64,000 nt of DNA, taken from the NCBI RefSeq assembly GCF_003426815.1, contig NZ_QKYK01000012.1, forward strand, positions 88,632 to 152,631. Direction: 5' to 3'. The stretch is from Desertimonas flava (GTDB taxonomy: Bacteria > Actinomycetota > Acidimicrobiia > Acidimicrobiales > Ilumatobacteraceae). Below, in pieces: positions 17,754-26,188 of this stretch. How positions within the stretch are numbered: the first letter of the stretch is position 1; the number at the start of each line of letters is the position of its first letter. Below the pieces are notes generated by a model, which was not told where the DNA came from, searched no databases, and saw only the letters and a list, made by a program, of their open reading frames with translations. A program made the translations under genes and the position numbers.

Positions 17754-18008
17754 CTAGATGCCGATGAGGTACTTCGGGACGCCAACGGTCTCGTCGAAGT
17801 AGTTGGCGTGCGTCACCTTGACCGTCTCGAGTGAGTCCGACCCGATCAGCACGATCTCGATCTCTGGCCGATCCTTGTGCGTCTGCTCCATCAGGAAGTA
17901 GGCCGAGACGGCCTTGTCCGACTCTGCGAACTTCTGCTGGTGGACAAGCCTGTTCGAGCCGTGGTCAAACACCAACAAAAAATGGATGAGCTTCCCGGAC
18001 ATCATCAC
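17754..18008 (-). CDS. Small partner protein of the RelA/SpoT-domain gene
   Basis: 84 residues with an alternating beta/alpha pattern: GKLIHFLLVFDHGSNRLV, then a helix (SDKAVSAYFLMEQTHKD), then EIEIVLIGSDSLETVKVTHA. A GTG start overlaps the TGA of the RelA/SpoT-domain gene (GTGA), so the two are coupled; an ATG three bases in is the alternative. Small genes next to synthetase-only alarmone genes are often antitoxins, but this order (toxin first) and the lack of a recognised antitoxin family leave its role unproven. Confidence 0.6.
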   Translation of the reverse strand: MMMSGKLIHFLLVFDHGSNRLVHQQKFAESDKAVSAYFLMEQTHKDRPEIEIVLIGSDSLETVKVTHANYFDETVGVPKYLIGI

Positions 18009-18715
18009 TGCCCTTCCATGCGTTGAATGTACCCGAATACCTCGGAGCGTAGAGCGTTGATCTCGTCCAGGATGTCATCAGGCACATCCTCATCGGATTC
18101 CTCGATCGCGTTCGCTCGCGACACCACTCGCAAGAGATCAAGAACCTCGCGCGGCCCGGCGCCGCTCTTCAGGTCCCCGAACCGCTGCCCGAATCGCTCG
18201 ACGGCGATGGCCCACTCGTGCATCACGACCGTTCGAAGCTGCATCTCGATGGTTCGGCCGTCGTACGCGACGATCACGTGAACCCCGCGGTAGCCGGACG
18301 ACCGAGGGGTGGCGACGTAGTCCACACTTCGGACATAGCCGGAGCGGCCCTCGAGGCGTCGCTGGAGAGCCCGGAGATCGCGAATCGTCGGCACTACCGC
18401 CCGGCACCCTCCGATGTCCTGCATCCTGGACAGCTTCATGCTCGGTTCCCGGAGCAGCTTGTCGAGGATCGTGTTGAGGCGCTTGAGTCGTTGCGAAACA
18501 CGCACCGGGATGCCTTCGGCCTGCACGGACGAGCGCATTCCCATCGTGGCCTTTGTCAGCGGGTACTGGTGACACCGCCGGTAGTGCTCCACGATGTCGA
18601 ACGACTCGGATACCTGCATGAGGTCCAGTTGACGATCGCCGAACTGGTACGAGCGCCAGATCTCGCCCGCCCGGTCGACCTGGCCCTTCGAGTACCGCAG
18701 ATCAAGTCGAGCCAT
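18005..18715 (-). CDS. RelA/SpoT-domain (synthetase-only) nucleotidyltransferase
   Basis: 236 residues from the ATG at 18713-18715; an in-frame GTG at 18724 is possible. The core is a RelA_SpoT synthetase domain: RLKRLNTILDKL, then MQDIGGCRAVV (metal-binding Asp), YVATPRSSGYRGVH (the GYxxxH motif that stacks the acceptor nucleotide) and IEMQLRTVVMHEWA (E-x-Q-x-R). There is no HD hydrolase, TGS or ACT domain, so this is a small alarmone synthetase-like protein. Such proteins make (p)ppGpp or ppApp, or pyrophosphorylate tRNA as toxSAS toxins in phage defence. It is carried by an element inserted in the host relA. An 84-residue coupled gene follows. Confidence 0.85.
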   Translation of the reverse strand: MARLDLRYSKGQVDRAGEIWRSYQFGDRQLDLMQVSESFDIVEHYRRCHQYPLTKATMGMRSSVQAEGIPVRVSQRLKRLNTILDKLLREPSMKLSRMQDIGGCRAVVPTIRDLRALQRRLEGRSGYVRSVDYVATPRSSGYRGVHVIVAYDGRTIEMQLRTVVMHEWAIAVERFGQRFGDLKSGAGPREVLDLLRVVSRANAIEESDEDVPDDILDEINALRSEVFGYIQRMEGQ

Positions 18716-18789
18716 TGGCGTCACCGTACAGAACTGGGCTGACCGTCGAATGGGGGTTTCGCGGTGTCAAGACGGGCCCACCGTCGCCG

Positions 18790-19323
18790 CTACTCCTGCT
18801 CGGCGTTCGGAGCGTTCCGATGGGCAATGTAGGCCCCGCGGTTCGATGCCGGCGGCCACCACTGGAAGGTGAGAAGTTCGCGCCACCGACCTCGGTCTCG
18901 CCACTCCAGCCGCATGACACACGGCCCATCGCCTGGCTGCCACGCGCCTTCGCCGCTCTGACCGAACTCGGGCACCAGCTGCACGGCGGACCGGCCAGCA
19001 ACGGCAAACGGCTTTGCAAGGTCGAGCCTGTCACCCGCCTCTGGTCGCAGGGTTGCTCGAGTGGTGAGCCACTCGAGCACGTTTCCGTCCACGACTGCCC
19101 GCAGATCCTCAACGGCAATGGACGGGGCGCCGGTGTTGGTCAGCACCAGGGGAAACCGGAGGCGAGCTTGCTTCGCCAGAAAGACGGATCCGTACCCATT
19201 GGGGGCGAAGGTCTTCAGTTTCCCGCGGCGCACGTAGATCCACCAGAACGAGGCCACCGTGAACACGAGCGCCAGCACGGGCACGAAGTGGCTCCAATGC
19301 GTCACCACCGCCAGAGCAGCCAT
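18790..19323 (-). CDS. Membrane-anchored protein with beta-rich domain
   Basis: 177 residues. One N-terminal helix (FVPVLALVFTVASFWWIYV) is followed by a basic RRGKLK segment, so the rest should face the cytoplasm. The remainder has a beta-sandwich-like pattern (RLRFPLVLTNTGAPSIAVED, AVQLVPEF, VMRLEWRDRGRW). No family is recognised. It lies 74 bp upstream of the RelA/SpoT-domain gene on the same strand and could form a three-gene cassette with it and the 84-residue gene. Confidence 0.6.
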   Translation of the reverse strand: MAALAVVTHWSHFVPVLALVFTVASFWWIYVRRGKLKTFAPNGYGSVFLAKQARLRFPLVLTNTGAPSIAVEDLRAVVDGNVLEWLTTRATLRPEAGDRLDLAKPFAVAGRSAVQLVPEFGQSGEGAWQPGDGPCVMRLEWRDRGRWRELLTFQWWPPASNRGAYIAHRNAPNAEQE

Positions 19324-19421
19324 GTCAGCGCAGCGTACGCGGCGCGGCCGATCGGACGTGACCTGAGGACCGTCGCGCCGGGACGATCGCTACGATCGGC
19401 CTGCAACCTGGGGAGGGAAAG

Positions 19422-19466
19422 ATGAAGCAACGAGCCACCGCGGTCCACGCCTGTGGGGCAGGCTGA
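19422..19466 (+). CDS. Possible 14-codon leader ORF
   Basis: MKQRATAVHACGAG preceded by a strong GGGGAGGGAAAG ribosome-binding site. Its TGA stop (19464-19466) forms part of the GAGGAT ribosome-binding site of the next gene, so translation may be coupled. It may equally be chance. Confidence 0.35.
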   Translation: MKQRATAVHACGAG

Positions 19467-19477
19467 GGATCTCCGCC

Positions 19478-20296
19478 ATGCTGAGGATCCCGCAGGCCGA
19501 TATCGGAATGCGCAGTCAGGGCAATCGCTGGTTCCCGGGCAGCGCACGCGTCGAGTGTCCGTGTTGCGGGCGACTCGGCTCGATCACGTTTCCTCCCTAC
19601 GACCCCGGTGTCGTCGTCCGGCAGCAATGCCCGAACACCGAGTGCCGGACAGCGTTTCACTTCCTGGTCATTGAGGGGGAGGGAAGCATTCGTCGCGGGG
19701 ATTGGCGTGGAGAACTCTGGATGCATCCGCCAGCCCGCAAACAGCGACAGCCGAAGCCACTCGACACGATCGATGAGATCAACGCACACCTCCGTGAGGA
19801 CTACGAGGAAGCGGTCGACCTCTTCAACCAGAGGTACTGGCGACCAAGCGCAGCGGCGGCGGGACGAGTCGTCGAAGGCATCGGACGTGACCGAACCGGT
19901 ACCGACTCGATGCTCGGACGGCTCCGCACCGAACTCGTCGAACACGGCTTCACCGGGCTGGCAGCTGACGTTCTCGAAGCCATCAACAAGGCCCGCAACT
20001 CCGCTGCGCACTACGACACCAAGGCGAACGTCGGCGAGATGTACGCCGAGGCCATGCTCGACCTCGCTGAGTCGGTCATCGATCTCGCCTACCTCGCACC
20101 GCGGCGCATTTCGCTGCTCACGCACCTCATCAACGGTGGTACCGGGGCCGACACCGAGATCGCCGACATCGCCCGGCGGGCGGCAGAGATGCAGCGCGTG
20201 TACGACTCCGGCGGCATGACGGCGATGGTGCAGTGGCTCGCGCGCAAGCACCCCCAGAGCCCGGCACCAGAGGAATCCCATCCAGATGTCGAGTGA
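19478..20296 (+). CDS. Zinc-ribbon plus DUF4145-like protein
   Basis: 272 residues. An N-terminal zinc ribbon (VECPCCGRLGSI then RQQCPNTECRTAF) is followed by a helical domain, residues 85-215, that fits DUF4145: YEEAVDLFNQRYWRPSAAAA, LGRLRTELVEHG, then EAINKARNSAAHYD, the family's RNxxAH motif. DUF4145 proteins are common in restriction, retron and other defence loci, which suggests but does not prove a defence role. It is divergent from the RelA/SpoT-domain cassette and overlaps the next gene by 11 bp. Confidence 0.7.
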   Translation: MLRIPQADIGMRSQGNRWFPGSARVECPCCGRLGSITFPPYDPGVVVRQQCPNTECRTAFHFLVIEGEGSIRRGDWRGELWMHPPARKQRQPKPLDTIDEINAHLREDYEEAVDLFNQRYWRPSAAAAGRVVEGIGRDRTGTDSMLGRLRTELVEHGFTGLAADVLEAINKARNSAAHYDTKANVGEMYAEAMLDLAESVIDLAYLAPRRISLLTHLINGGTGADTEIADIARRAAEMQRVYDSGGMTAMVQWLARKHPQSPAPEESHPDVE

Positions 20297-20543
20297 CGAT
20301 GCTCGCGGGCCGGAGCACTTCGACGGCGAGATGTTCAAACTCGAACTCGGCGTCATGCGAAACGACCTGGTCGAGGCGCTCACGAATCTCGACATCGCAC
20401 GGCTGTGCTACCTCGCCATGTCGCCCGACGATCAAGTCGGACTGGACGCTCTCGATCCGATCAAGGACCTCGAGTACCGAGGGGCCGAGATCGCCAGGCG
20501 GGCGGAGCGGCTGCGTCTGCACATGTTCGGCAACGACCGGTGA
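20286..20543 (+). CDS. Small hypothetical protein after DUF4145-like gene
   Basis: 85 residues, helical and acidic (MSSDDARGPEHFDGEMFKLE; AEIARRAERLRLHMFGNDR). The ATG lies inside the 3' end of the DUF4145-like gene, after an AGAGGAAT ribosome-binding site, so the two form a pair. No family is recognised. Confidence 0.55.
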   Translation: MSSDDARGPEHFDGEMFKLELGVMRNDLVEALTNLDIARLCYLAMSPDDQVGLDALDPIKDLEYRGAEIARRAERLRLHMFGNDR

Positions 20544-20572
20544 CGGGGGCACCCTCGCACCACGAGCTGGGG

Positions 20573-20896
20573 TCAGTATTCGTCTGAACCGTACTCGTCC
20601 ACCTTGAAGACGGTCTTATCCACGCGCCGTTCGTGCTCCCAGGCGAGGTGACGAGCCCAGAGCCCGACGAGCACGACCGAGCCGCCGACCGCGACGGAGA
20701 TCGCATGTGGCGCTCCCCAGTTAGCAGCGAGGCCCGTCAGCCCGAGCACAGCACCGACGATCGGAACCACGACGAGCGCCATCGACGTCTTCGCTATGCG
20801 CTTGGGAGCGCGAGCAGATTCCACGAATCCGCCGAGCATGAACACAGCTGAGAGTGTGACGATCGCTGACCAAAAGTCGGGGTCACCTTTGTCCAT
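20573..20896 (-). CDS. Small membrane protein downstream of TerL
   Basis: 107 residues with an N-terminal hydrophobic segment (IVTLSAVFMLGGFV) and two further helices (MALVVVPIVGAVLGLTGLAA and ISVAVGGSVVLVGLWA), ending in a charged tail. It is last in the minus-strand phage block, 30 bp after terL. Holin-like proteins can look like this, but no lysin lies nearby, so the role is open. Confidence 0.55.
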   Translation of the reverse strand: MDKGDPDFWSAIVTLSAVFMLGGFVESARAPKRIAKTSMALVVVPIVGAVLGLTGLAANWGAPHAISVAVGGSVVLVGLWARHLAWEHERRVDKTVFKVDEYGSDEY

Positions 20897-20926
20897 CCCA
20901 GTGATCGTTGCAGGTCGGCGAAGGAG

Positions 20927-22441
20927 CTAGAGAAGGGGGCCGCCGTACACCGTGGGCACGCCGTGGTTGTGGACGGCCCAGTGTGCGAGACTGACGGCGA
21001 TCAGTGCGGCGTGGTCGCCACCGTCGGCGTGGCGGTCGATGCCCCAACGGTCACGACTGAACCTCGGCCGGGCCGCCGTGATCGCCTCAGCGAGCTGCTC
21101 GTCGTCCTGGTGGGCGATGCGGCCGTCGGTGATCGCTGCGGCGAGTTCACCGGCCGCAGTGTGGATGTCGGCGGTGCGGGCCTCGATCACGGTGACGCCG
21201 GCCCGCTCGAGCGCGGCGATGGTCCAGGCGAGCGGTCCGAGAGCGTCGACGACGACCGGTGCCGAGTCCCGGTTGGCGTACGTGGCGATGGTGTCGACGA
21301 TCCAGGCGACGCCCGGCTCGTTGAAGAACACCTCGACCGCGACGAGGTCGGGTCTGCCCGCGGCCTCACCGGCCGCGGCGATGACGGCGTGGTCGCCGTT
21401 GGGGTCGGCGTCGATCGCGTACATCAGCTCGCCGGGATAGGCGATGTCGATCACCGGGGCGGCGGCCCAGGCGTCGACGTCGAGGAGCTGGAGCTCGGGT
21501 CGGTTGGTGTGCATGCAGAGGTACTCCTGTCGGAACTGGTGGGCCGTCATCGACTCGGCCTCGATCTGCAGGTAGGCGGTGGACAGGCCGTTGGGCTGAT
21601 CGAGCGTCGGGATCGTCGTCGCCCACACGTCGGGGTCGTAGATGTCGGCGTCATCGGCGGCGGACCACTCGAACCAGGCCCGTGACCGGTCGCCCTCGGC
21701 GACGGCCCGGCGGCCGAGCTCGCGCTCAGCGTTGAGCAGCGTCGACGAGTCATCGCCGGCGTTCGACACGATGACGAGCTGGGCGCCGATGCAGCCGATC
21801 GCACCGTCGCGCTGCGCCTGCGTCGGCCGTGTCGAGCCGAGCAGCGCGACGGTGTGGGCGAGGGCCTCGTCGATGATCACGAGGTCGAACTTCGAGCCAC
21901 GCGGCCCGGTGTCCGACGGCGTGAACACGCTGTACGCCGAGCCGTTTCGGAACCGCACCGACTCGTCACCACGCTGACGCACGACCCGGTCGACCTCGCT
22001 GCGCAGGTCGGACGACATGATCATGTCGACGTGCTCGAAGAACCGCTTGAGCGCGGCGGCGCGGTCCTGCGCCGTGAACCCGATGTACTGCGGCACGATC
22101 CGCTCGAGCCCGACGAGCGCGGCGACGTCAGGCAGATCCGGCAGCATCGCCTGCGTCGCGATGCGCACCGCGGCCCGCGTGGTCTTGCCGGTCTGACGGC
22201 CAACGAGAACTCCGACGATCTGCGCGGCGAGCCGCAGCCGCGACGCTCCCGGGTGCCGGGCCGACGGGTCACGCTCGACGAACTCGCCCGACACATCGGC
22301 GACGTACTGCTGCCACGGATGCAGCTCGAGGCCCATCGCGTCGGCGATCTGCGTCTCAGCGGTGCCGAGCGTGGGGCGCGTCGGATCCCGCGGTGTGCCG
22401 AACCGAGGTGGCACGAGCCGGGCCATCGTCGTATCGGTCAT
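20927..22441 (-). CDS. terL: Phage terminase large subunit
   Basis: 504 residues from the ATG at 22439-22441. The ATPase domain has GRQTGKTT (Walker A, residues 81-88) and LVIIDE (Walker B, 187-192). The C-terminal RNase H-like nuclease has its acidic residues in MYAIDADPNGDHA, VVVDALGP and DGGDHAALIA. It drives DNA into proheads and cuts it. The start overlaps the HNH gene in an ATGA, fitting the known pairing of HNH nucleases with large terminases. A small terminase subunit is not recognised. Confidence 0.88.
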   Translation of the reverse strand: MTDTTMARLVPPRFGTPRDPTRPTLGTAETQIADAMGLELHPWQQYVADVSGEFVERDPSARHPGASRLRLAAQIVGVLVGRQTGKTTRAAVRIATQAMLPDLPDVAALVGLERIVPQYIGFTAQDRAAALKRFFEHVDMIMSSDLRSEVDRVVRQRGDESVRFRNGSAYSVFTPSDTGPRGSKFDLVIIDEALAHTVALLGSTRPTQAQRDGAIGCIGAQLVIVSNAGDDSSTLLNAERELGRRAVAEGDRSRAWFEWSAADDADIYDPDVWATTIPTLDQPNGLSTAYLQIEAESMTAHQFRQEYLCMHTNRPELQLLDVDAWAAAPVIDIAYPGELMYAIDADPNGDHAVIAAAGEAAGRPDLVAVEVFFNEPGVAWIVDTIATYANRDSAPVVVDALGPLAWTIAALERAGVTVIEARTADIHTAAGELAAAITDGRIAHQDDEQLAEAITAARPRFSRDRWGIDRHADGGDHAALIAVSLAHWAVHNHGVPTVYGGPLL

Positions 22442-22731
22442 CGCGGCAGCGAACTCCTGGAGGCCGGCCGCTTCACGCGTGCGCCACGGCGACGCCGGTT
22501 GGCGTTGGCAACCCTCCACCCTCCGGATTCCTGGTTGCACGACAGGTGCGCCGGCAGCAGCCGGCAGCAGCCCGACCCCGCCACGTGGGTGTGCAGCCCG
22601 AGCGCCGGGACGTGATCGATCGACCGCGCCCCGACCTTGCCGCACAGGTGGCAGCGCGCCGGCGTGCGACGCAGCTGCTCGAGCGCCCGCACATAGGCCG
22701 GCTCACCGTACGGCGACCCACGGCGCGGCAT
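22438..22731 (-). CDS. HNH endonuclease
   Basis: 97 residues from the ATG at MPRRGSPYGEPAY. A zinc-binding CHLCGKVG precedes SIDHVPAL (the HNH core histidine) and LLPAHLSCNQESGG, which supplies the Asn and remaining metal-site residues. It sits directly upstream of terL with an ATGA overlap, as in many cos-type phages where the HNH protein aids terminase cutting. Confidence 0.8.
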   Translation of the reverse strand: MPRRGSPYGEPAYVRALEQLRRTPARCHLCGKVGARSIDHVPALGLHTHVAGSGCCRLLPAHLSCNQESGGWRVANANRRRRGARVKRPASRSSLPR

Positions 22732-22844
22732 CACCGCTCCCGGCCCGCCAGCACCTCGCCGACACACACACCCGAAGGACAGTGTCCGGCTGGGACGGCT
22801 ACACAAAAAACTGGCTGTGACCTGGGGTTATGGTTCCGCATCGT

Positions 22845-23267
22845 TCAGCTGGCGCGTTCGAGGATGGGCGGCGGCGTCTCGGCTTCGACGATGTCGGGTG
22901 GGCACATGGCGTCGACGCCGATGGTGACCTCGACGGTGAGGGTGAGCCCGGTGTGGTCGCGGTCGGTGGGTGAGCTGGTTTGGCTGCCGGTCCATCGGAT
23001 GCCCGGGGTGGCGTCGATGGCGTCGCAGACTTTGGCGGTGACCTCGTCGAGGCCGGCGATCTGGGCGTGGTCGGCGCCGTCGTAGGAGATGACGACGGGG
23101 ACTTGGGCGACCTTGAAGGTGCCGCCGCCGGATTGGCGGTGGCCGGGTGCGGCGACGCCGAGGTAGATGCATGGCATCGCCTCTGACCCGTAGGGGTGGA
23201 CCCGTCCGGGCAGGACCGGCTCGAGCGTGTCGACGATGAGTTGGCGGGCTTGGGCGAGGCGGTTCAT
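22845..23267 (-). CDS. Putative head-tail connector / tail terminator protein
   Basis: 140 residues, MNRLAQARQLIVDTLEPVLP start, then GRVHPYGSEAMPCIYLG, VPVVISYDGADH and GLTLTVEVTIG. The size and alpha-then-beta layout resemble phage tail-completion or tail-terminator proteins, but the match is by pattern only. The start overlaps the preceding 90-residue gene in an ATGA. Confidence 0.5.
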   Translation of the reverse strand: MNRLAQARQLIVDTLEPVLPGRVHPYGSEAMPCIYLGVAAPGHRQSGGGTFKVAQVPVVISYDGADHAQIAGLDEVTAKVCDAIDATPGIRWTGSQTSSPTDRDHTGLTLTVEVTIGVDAMCPPDIVEAETPPPILERAS

Positions 23268-23536
23268 GGTGCGGGTTCTTTCCAGTCGGGGTCGGTGATC
23301 CACGCGATGGCGAGCTCGGCCATGAGTGCGTGGGGGTCGCGGTCGACGAGTTCTGCGACGCGTCGGATGTCGAGGGCGACGATGTGGGCGAGGCGTTCGG
23401 TGACGGCGGCGTGGAGCTCCGGGTTTCTGGTGAGCGCGGCGAGCGCGGGGCGGCCGAGTTCGTTCCAGTCGTCGATCGCTGCGGTGGCGAGTTCGATGAC
23501 GGCGGCCGTGATCGAGTCGTCGTTGGGGGTGTTCAT
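23264..23536 (-). CDS. Small helical phage protein
   Basis: 90 residues, helical throughout (ITAAVIELATAAIDDWNELG; TERLAHIVALDIRRVAELVD). ATGA overlaps join it to the tape-measure-like gene before and the connector-like gene after. No family is recognised; a tail assembly role is suggested by position. Confidence 0.55.
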   Translation of the reverse strand: MNTPNDDSITAAVIELATAAIDDWNELGRPALAALTRNPELHAAVTERLAHIVALDIRRVAELVDRDPHALMAELAIAWITDPDWKEPAP

Positions 23537-26178
23537 CGCTCCACCAGCCGTGAGCCGTCGATGCGTGGTGTGTGGCGGATGTAGGCGTCCATCGGCACGC
23601 GGACCGTACCGACCCGCGCCTGGAAGTCGGCGGCCGTCGGGAGGTCGATCGTGCCCGTGACGAAGTTGACGCGGACGGTGCGTTCCTCGACGAGTCCGTC
23701 GACCTGCCGCTCGAACTCGCCGCTGTTGCCGATCTCGAGGTCGGCGGTGATGGTTTGGCCCTTGAGGTCGGCGAACACGTCGCCGTCCTTCGCCAGCGAC
23801 GTGTCGAGCTCGACGGCAACCTTCGTGGTGCGGTCCTTCGTGACCTCGCCGATCGTGTCGTCGAACTGCTTGGTCACGGGGAGGATCCCGACCTCGACGG
23901 TCGGCTCGGACTCCTCGATCGCATCGATGTCAGCTTCGAGGCCGTCGACGATGGCCTTGAGGTTGACGGGGACTTCCCAGTCGGGGGAGGCGGCTTCCAG
24001 CTCGGCGATGGCCAGCTGTGCTGCTGCGACGGGGTCCTCCAGGCTGAGCGCAGCGATCCGCAACTGCACCTCCGGCGGCAGCCCGTCGATCACACCCTTG
24101 ATCGAGTCGAGGATGCTGAGCGCCTGCTGCTCGTTCGAGATCACGATCGCCGTCTCCACCTGGGGCGGCAGCAGATTCAGCGCGCCGAGGATCTCTTGGA
24201 TCTGCTCGTCGGACTCGACGCCGGCGGCGGTGAGCGAGTCCGTGATGGCACGGCGGGTGTCCTCGGCCCAGCGTTGCACCTCGGGGGCGCCGCCGGCTTC
24301 GAAGGCCTGCGCCATCTCCGACTGAACGTTGTCCCGGAACCCCGAGAGGGCCTGCAGCACGGGCTGGAGCTCCTCGGGCATGTTCAGCACCTCGTCCCAG
24401 CTGTCGGGGACGAGGTCGAGGTTGGCGAAGTCCTCGGAGCCGAGCTCGTCGCGGAGTTCCTTCACCGCGTCGCCGAGCGAGTTCATGCCGTCGACGAACG
24501 ACACGAGCTCGATCGACTGGGTGAGTTCGCTCATCCGCTCGAGGCCGTCGGTCGCCGCTGTGAACGCCTCACCGCGCAATGCCGCTGCGTCGAGGCCTTC
24601 GGCGATGTCGGCGAGGCTGTCACCCATCGCGTCGATCGCCGCCTTGGCGTCGTCGGCGCCCTGCCTCTGTGCTTCCCAGAACTCGAGGCCCTTGTCGAGC
24701 ACGGTGTCGAGATCCCAGCCGGTCTGTTCGATCACGGCGTTGATCGCCTGCCACTGCGTTTCGCTCGGCTCGAGCCCTTCGCGGAGCGAGTTCGCCGCGT
24801 CGGCGATCAACGCCCACGTGAGGCTTGTCGGGTCGATCTCACGGTTCGCGTCTGCCCACCGCCGAGCGGCATCGGCCGCCGTGTCGATCTGCCCGGTGAT
24901 CTGCGTCCAGATCTCCCCGGCGGTCGCTTCGGGGTTCGCTGCTTTCGCCGCGGCGATGAGTGCCGCGGTGGCGGGGTCGGCTGCTGCGGCGACCGACAGC
25001 AGCTTCTCGGCGTAGCCGTCCCAGTCGTTGTCCTGCTGAACGTCGTTGAGCTGCTCGAGCGCCCCGATCTGCTCCCGGTACTGGTTGACCAGCGCGAACG
25101 CGGCGTCCTCCTCCATCCCCCACGTGTTGATCAGGAACGACGCGGCGTCGTCGAGGCTTTCGATGTTGTGCACCATCGCGGCGACGGCGTCGATGTGCTC
25201 GGGCGGGATCCCGGCCGCCTCGGTGAGCGCGCGCATGGTCGGCATCGCGCTCTCGGTGTCACGCTCGAGACCGGCGATCGTCTCGCCGAGGTCCTCCCAC
25301 GTCAGCCCGACCGCTCGGAGCGCCTCGTCGATCTTGTTGATCTCGCCGTAGTTCTCCTCGCCGGCGAGCGCCGTGGCGATCGATGCGCCGAACTGCTCGA
25401 ACGCGTCGCCGCTCGTTTGCGCCGCGCCTTCGAGCCCGCTGACACGGTTCTCGAGTTCGTCGAGCAGGCCGGCGGCCTCGATCGCCGCGTCAGCAACGGC
25501 GGCGGTCTGTTCGGCGGTCCGTTCGGCGCGGGTGCCGAACGCCTCGAACGCTTGCGTCGCCGCGAACCCTGCGGCGGCCACGCCGAGCATCGGCCCGGCG
25601 ACCTTCGCGAGGTTGCTGAGTGAGATGTTGCCGTCGACGGCGTACTCGACGAGCTGGCCGAGCCCGACGCCGAGGGTGCCGACGGCGCCGCCGAGCTCAC
25701 CGAGGTCCTGGGCCGTGTTGCCGGCCAGGTTGGCGAGCACGCTGCGGGACTGGTCGCCGGAGGCACGGACCCGGCCGAGTGCGCCGTCGACGTTGGTGAG
25801 GCCGGAGTTGACCGCATCGAGCTTGATCTGATCGACGCGTTCGATCACGTCGGCAAACTCCTTCGCCTGCGCCTCGATGTCCTCGAACGTGAGACCCATC
25901 GACCTCAAGTTGGCGACCATCTCCTCGACGCGTGGCTGGTCGAACGCGGGGCCGAGCGCGTCGCCGATGGCCTTCACGGCGTCGACGGTGCCCTGCAGTT
26001 CCGTCTCGGCGTCGTCGGCGAGCGCTCGGAGCGTCTCGAGGGCTTCGGTGACGCGGCTGGGGTCGGTGTCGCCGAGCTCGTCGAGGCGGTCCTCGAGGCG
26101 TTCGACGGCGTCGGTGGCGTCGTCGATGCCGGAGGTGTCTGCGTCGAAGCCGACGCGGTAGGTGTATGAATCGCTCAC
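23533..26178 (-). CDS. Tape-measure-like tail protein
   Basis: 881 residues from a GTG at 26176-26178, preceded by GTGAGGAG. The start VSDSYTYRVGFDADTSGIDD is typical of tape-measure N-termini, followed by long helices, one hydrophobic segment (LAKVAGPMLGVAAAGFAATQ) near residue 190, more helical repeats and a beta-rich C-terminus. Tape-measure proteins set tail length in siphophages. No tail tube, tail chaperone or distal tail gene is recognised next to it, which is odd, since a tape measure is useless alone. Confidence 0.75.
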   Translation of the reverse strand: MSDSYTYRVGFDADTSGIDDATDAVERLEDRLDELGDTDPSRVTEALETLRALADDAETELQGTVDAVKAIGDALGPAFDQPRVEEMVANLRSMGLTFEDIEAQAKEFADVIERVDQIKLDAVNSGLTNVDGALGRVRASGDQSRSVLANLAGNTAQDLGELGGAVGTLGVGLGQLVEYAVDGNISLSNLAKVAGPMLGVAAAGFAATQAFEAFGTRAERTAEQTAAVADAAIEAAGLLDELENRVSGLEGAAQTSGDAFEQFGASIATALAGEENYGEINKIDEALRAVGLTWEDLGETIAGLERDTESAMPTMRALTEAAGIPPEHIDAVAAMVHNIESLDDAASFLINTWGMEEDAAFALVNQYREQIGALEQLNDVQQDNDWDGYAEKLLSVAAAADPATAALIAAAKAANPEATAGEIWTQITGQIDTAADAARRWADANREIDPTSLTWALIADAANSLREGLEPSETQWQAINAVIEQTGWDLDTVLDKGLEFWEAQRQGADDAKAAIDAMGDSLADIAEGLDAAALRGEAFTAATDGLERMSELTQSIELVSFVDGMNSLGDAVKELRDELGSEDFANLDLVPDSWDEVLNMPEELQPVLQALSGFRDNVQSEMAQAFEAGGAPEVQRWAEDTRRAITDSLTAAGVESDEQIQEILGALNLLPPQVETAIVISNEQQALSILDSIKGVIDGLPPEVQLRIAALSLEDPVAAAQLAIAELEAASPDWEVPVNLKAIVDGLEADIDAIEESEPTVEVGILPVTKQFDDTIGEVTKDRTTKVAVELDTSLAKDGDVFADLKGQTITADLEIGNSGEFERQVDGLVEERTVRVNFVTGTIDLPTAADFQARVGTVRVPMDAYIRHTPRIDGSRLVER

Positions 26179-26188
26179 GGTGTGCTCC

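Noticed and set aside
18005..18715. A fragment of a second full-length relA
   Set aside because: It has its own start and stop, its own N-terminal region, only the synthetase core, and low similarity to the host Rel outside the motifs.
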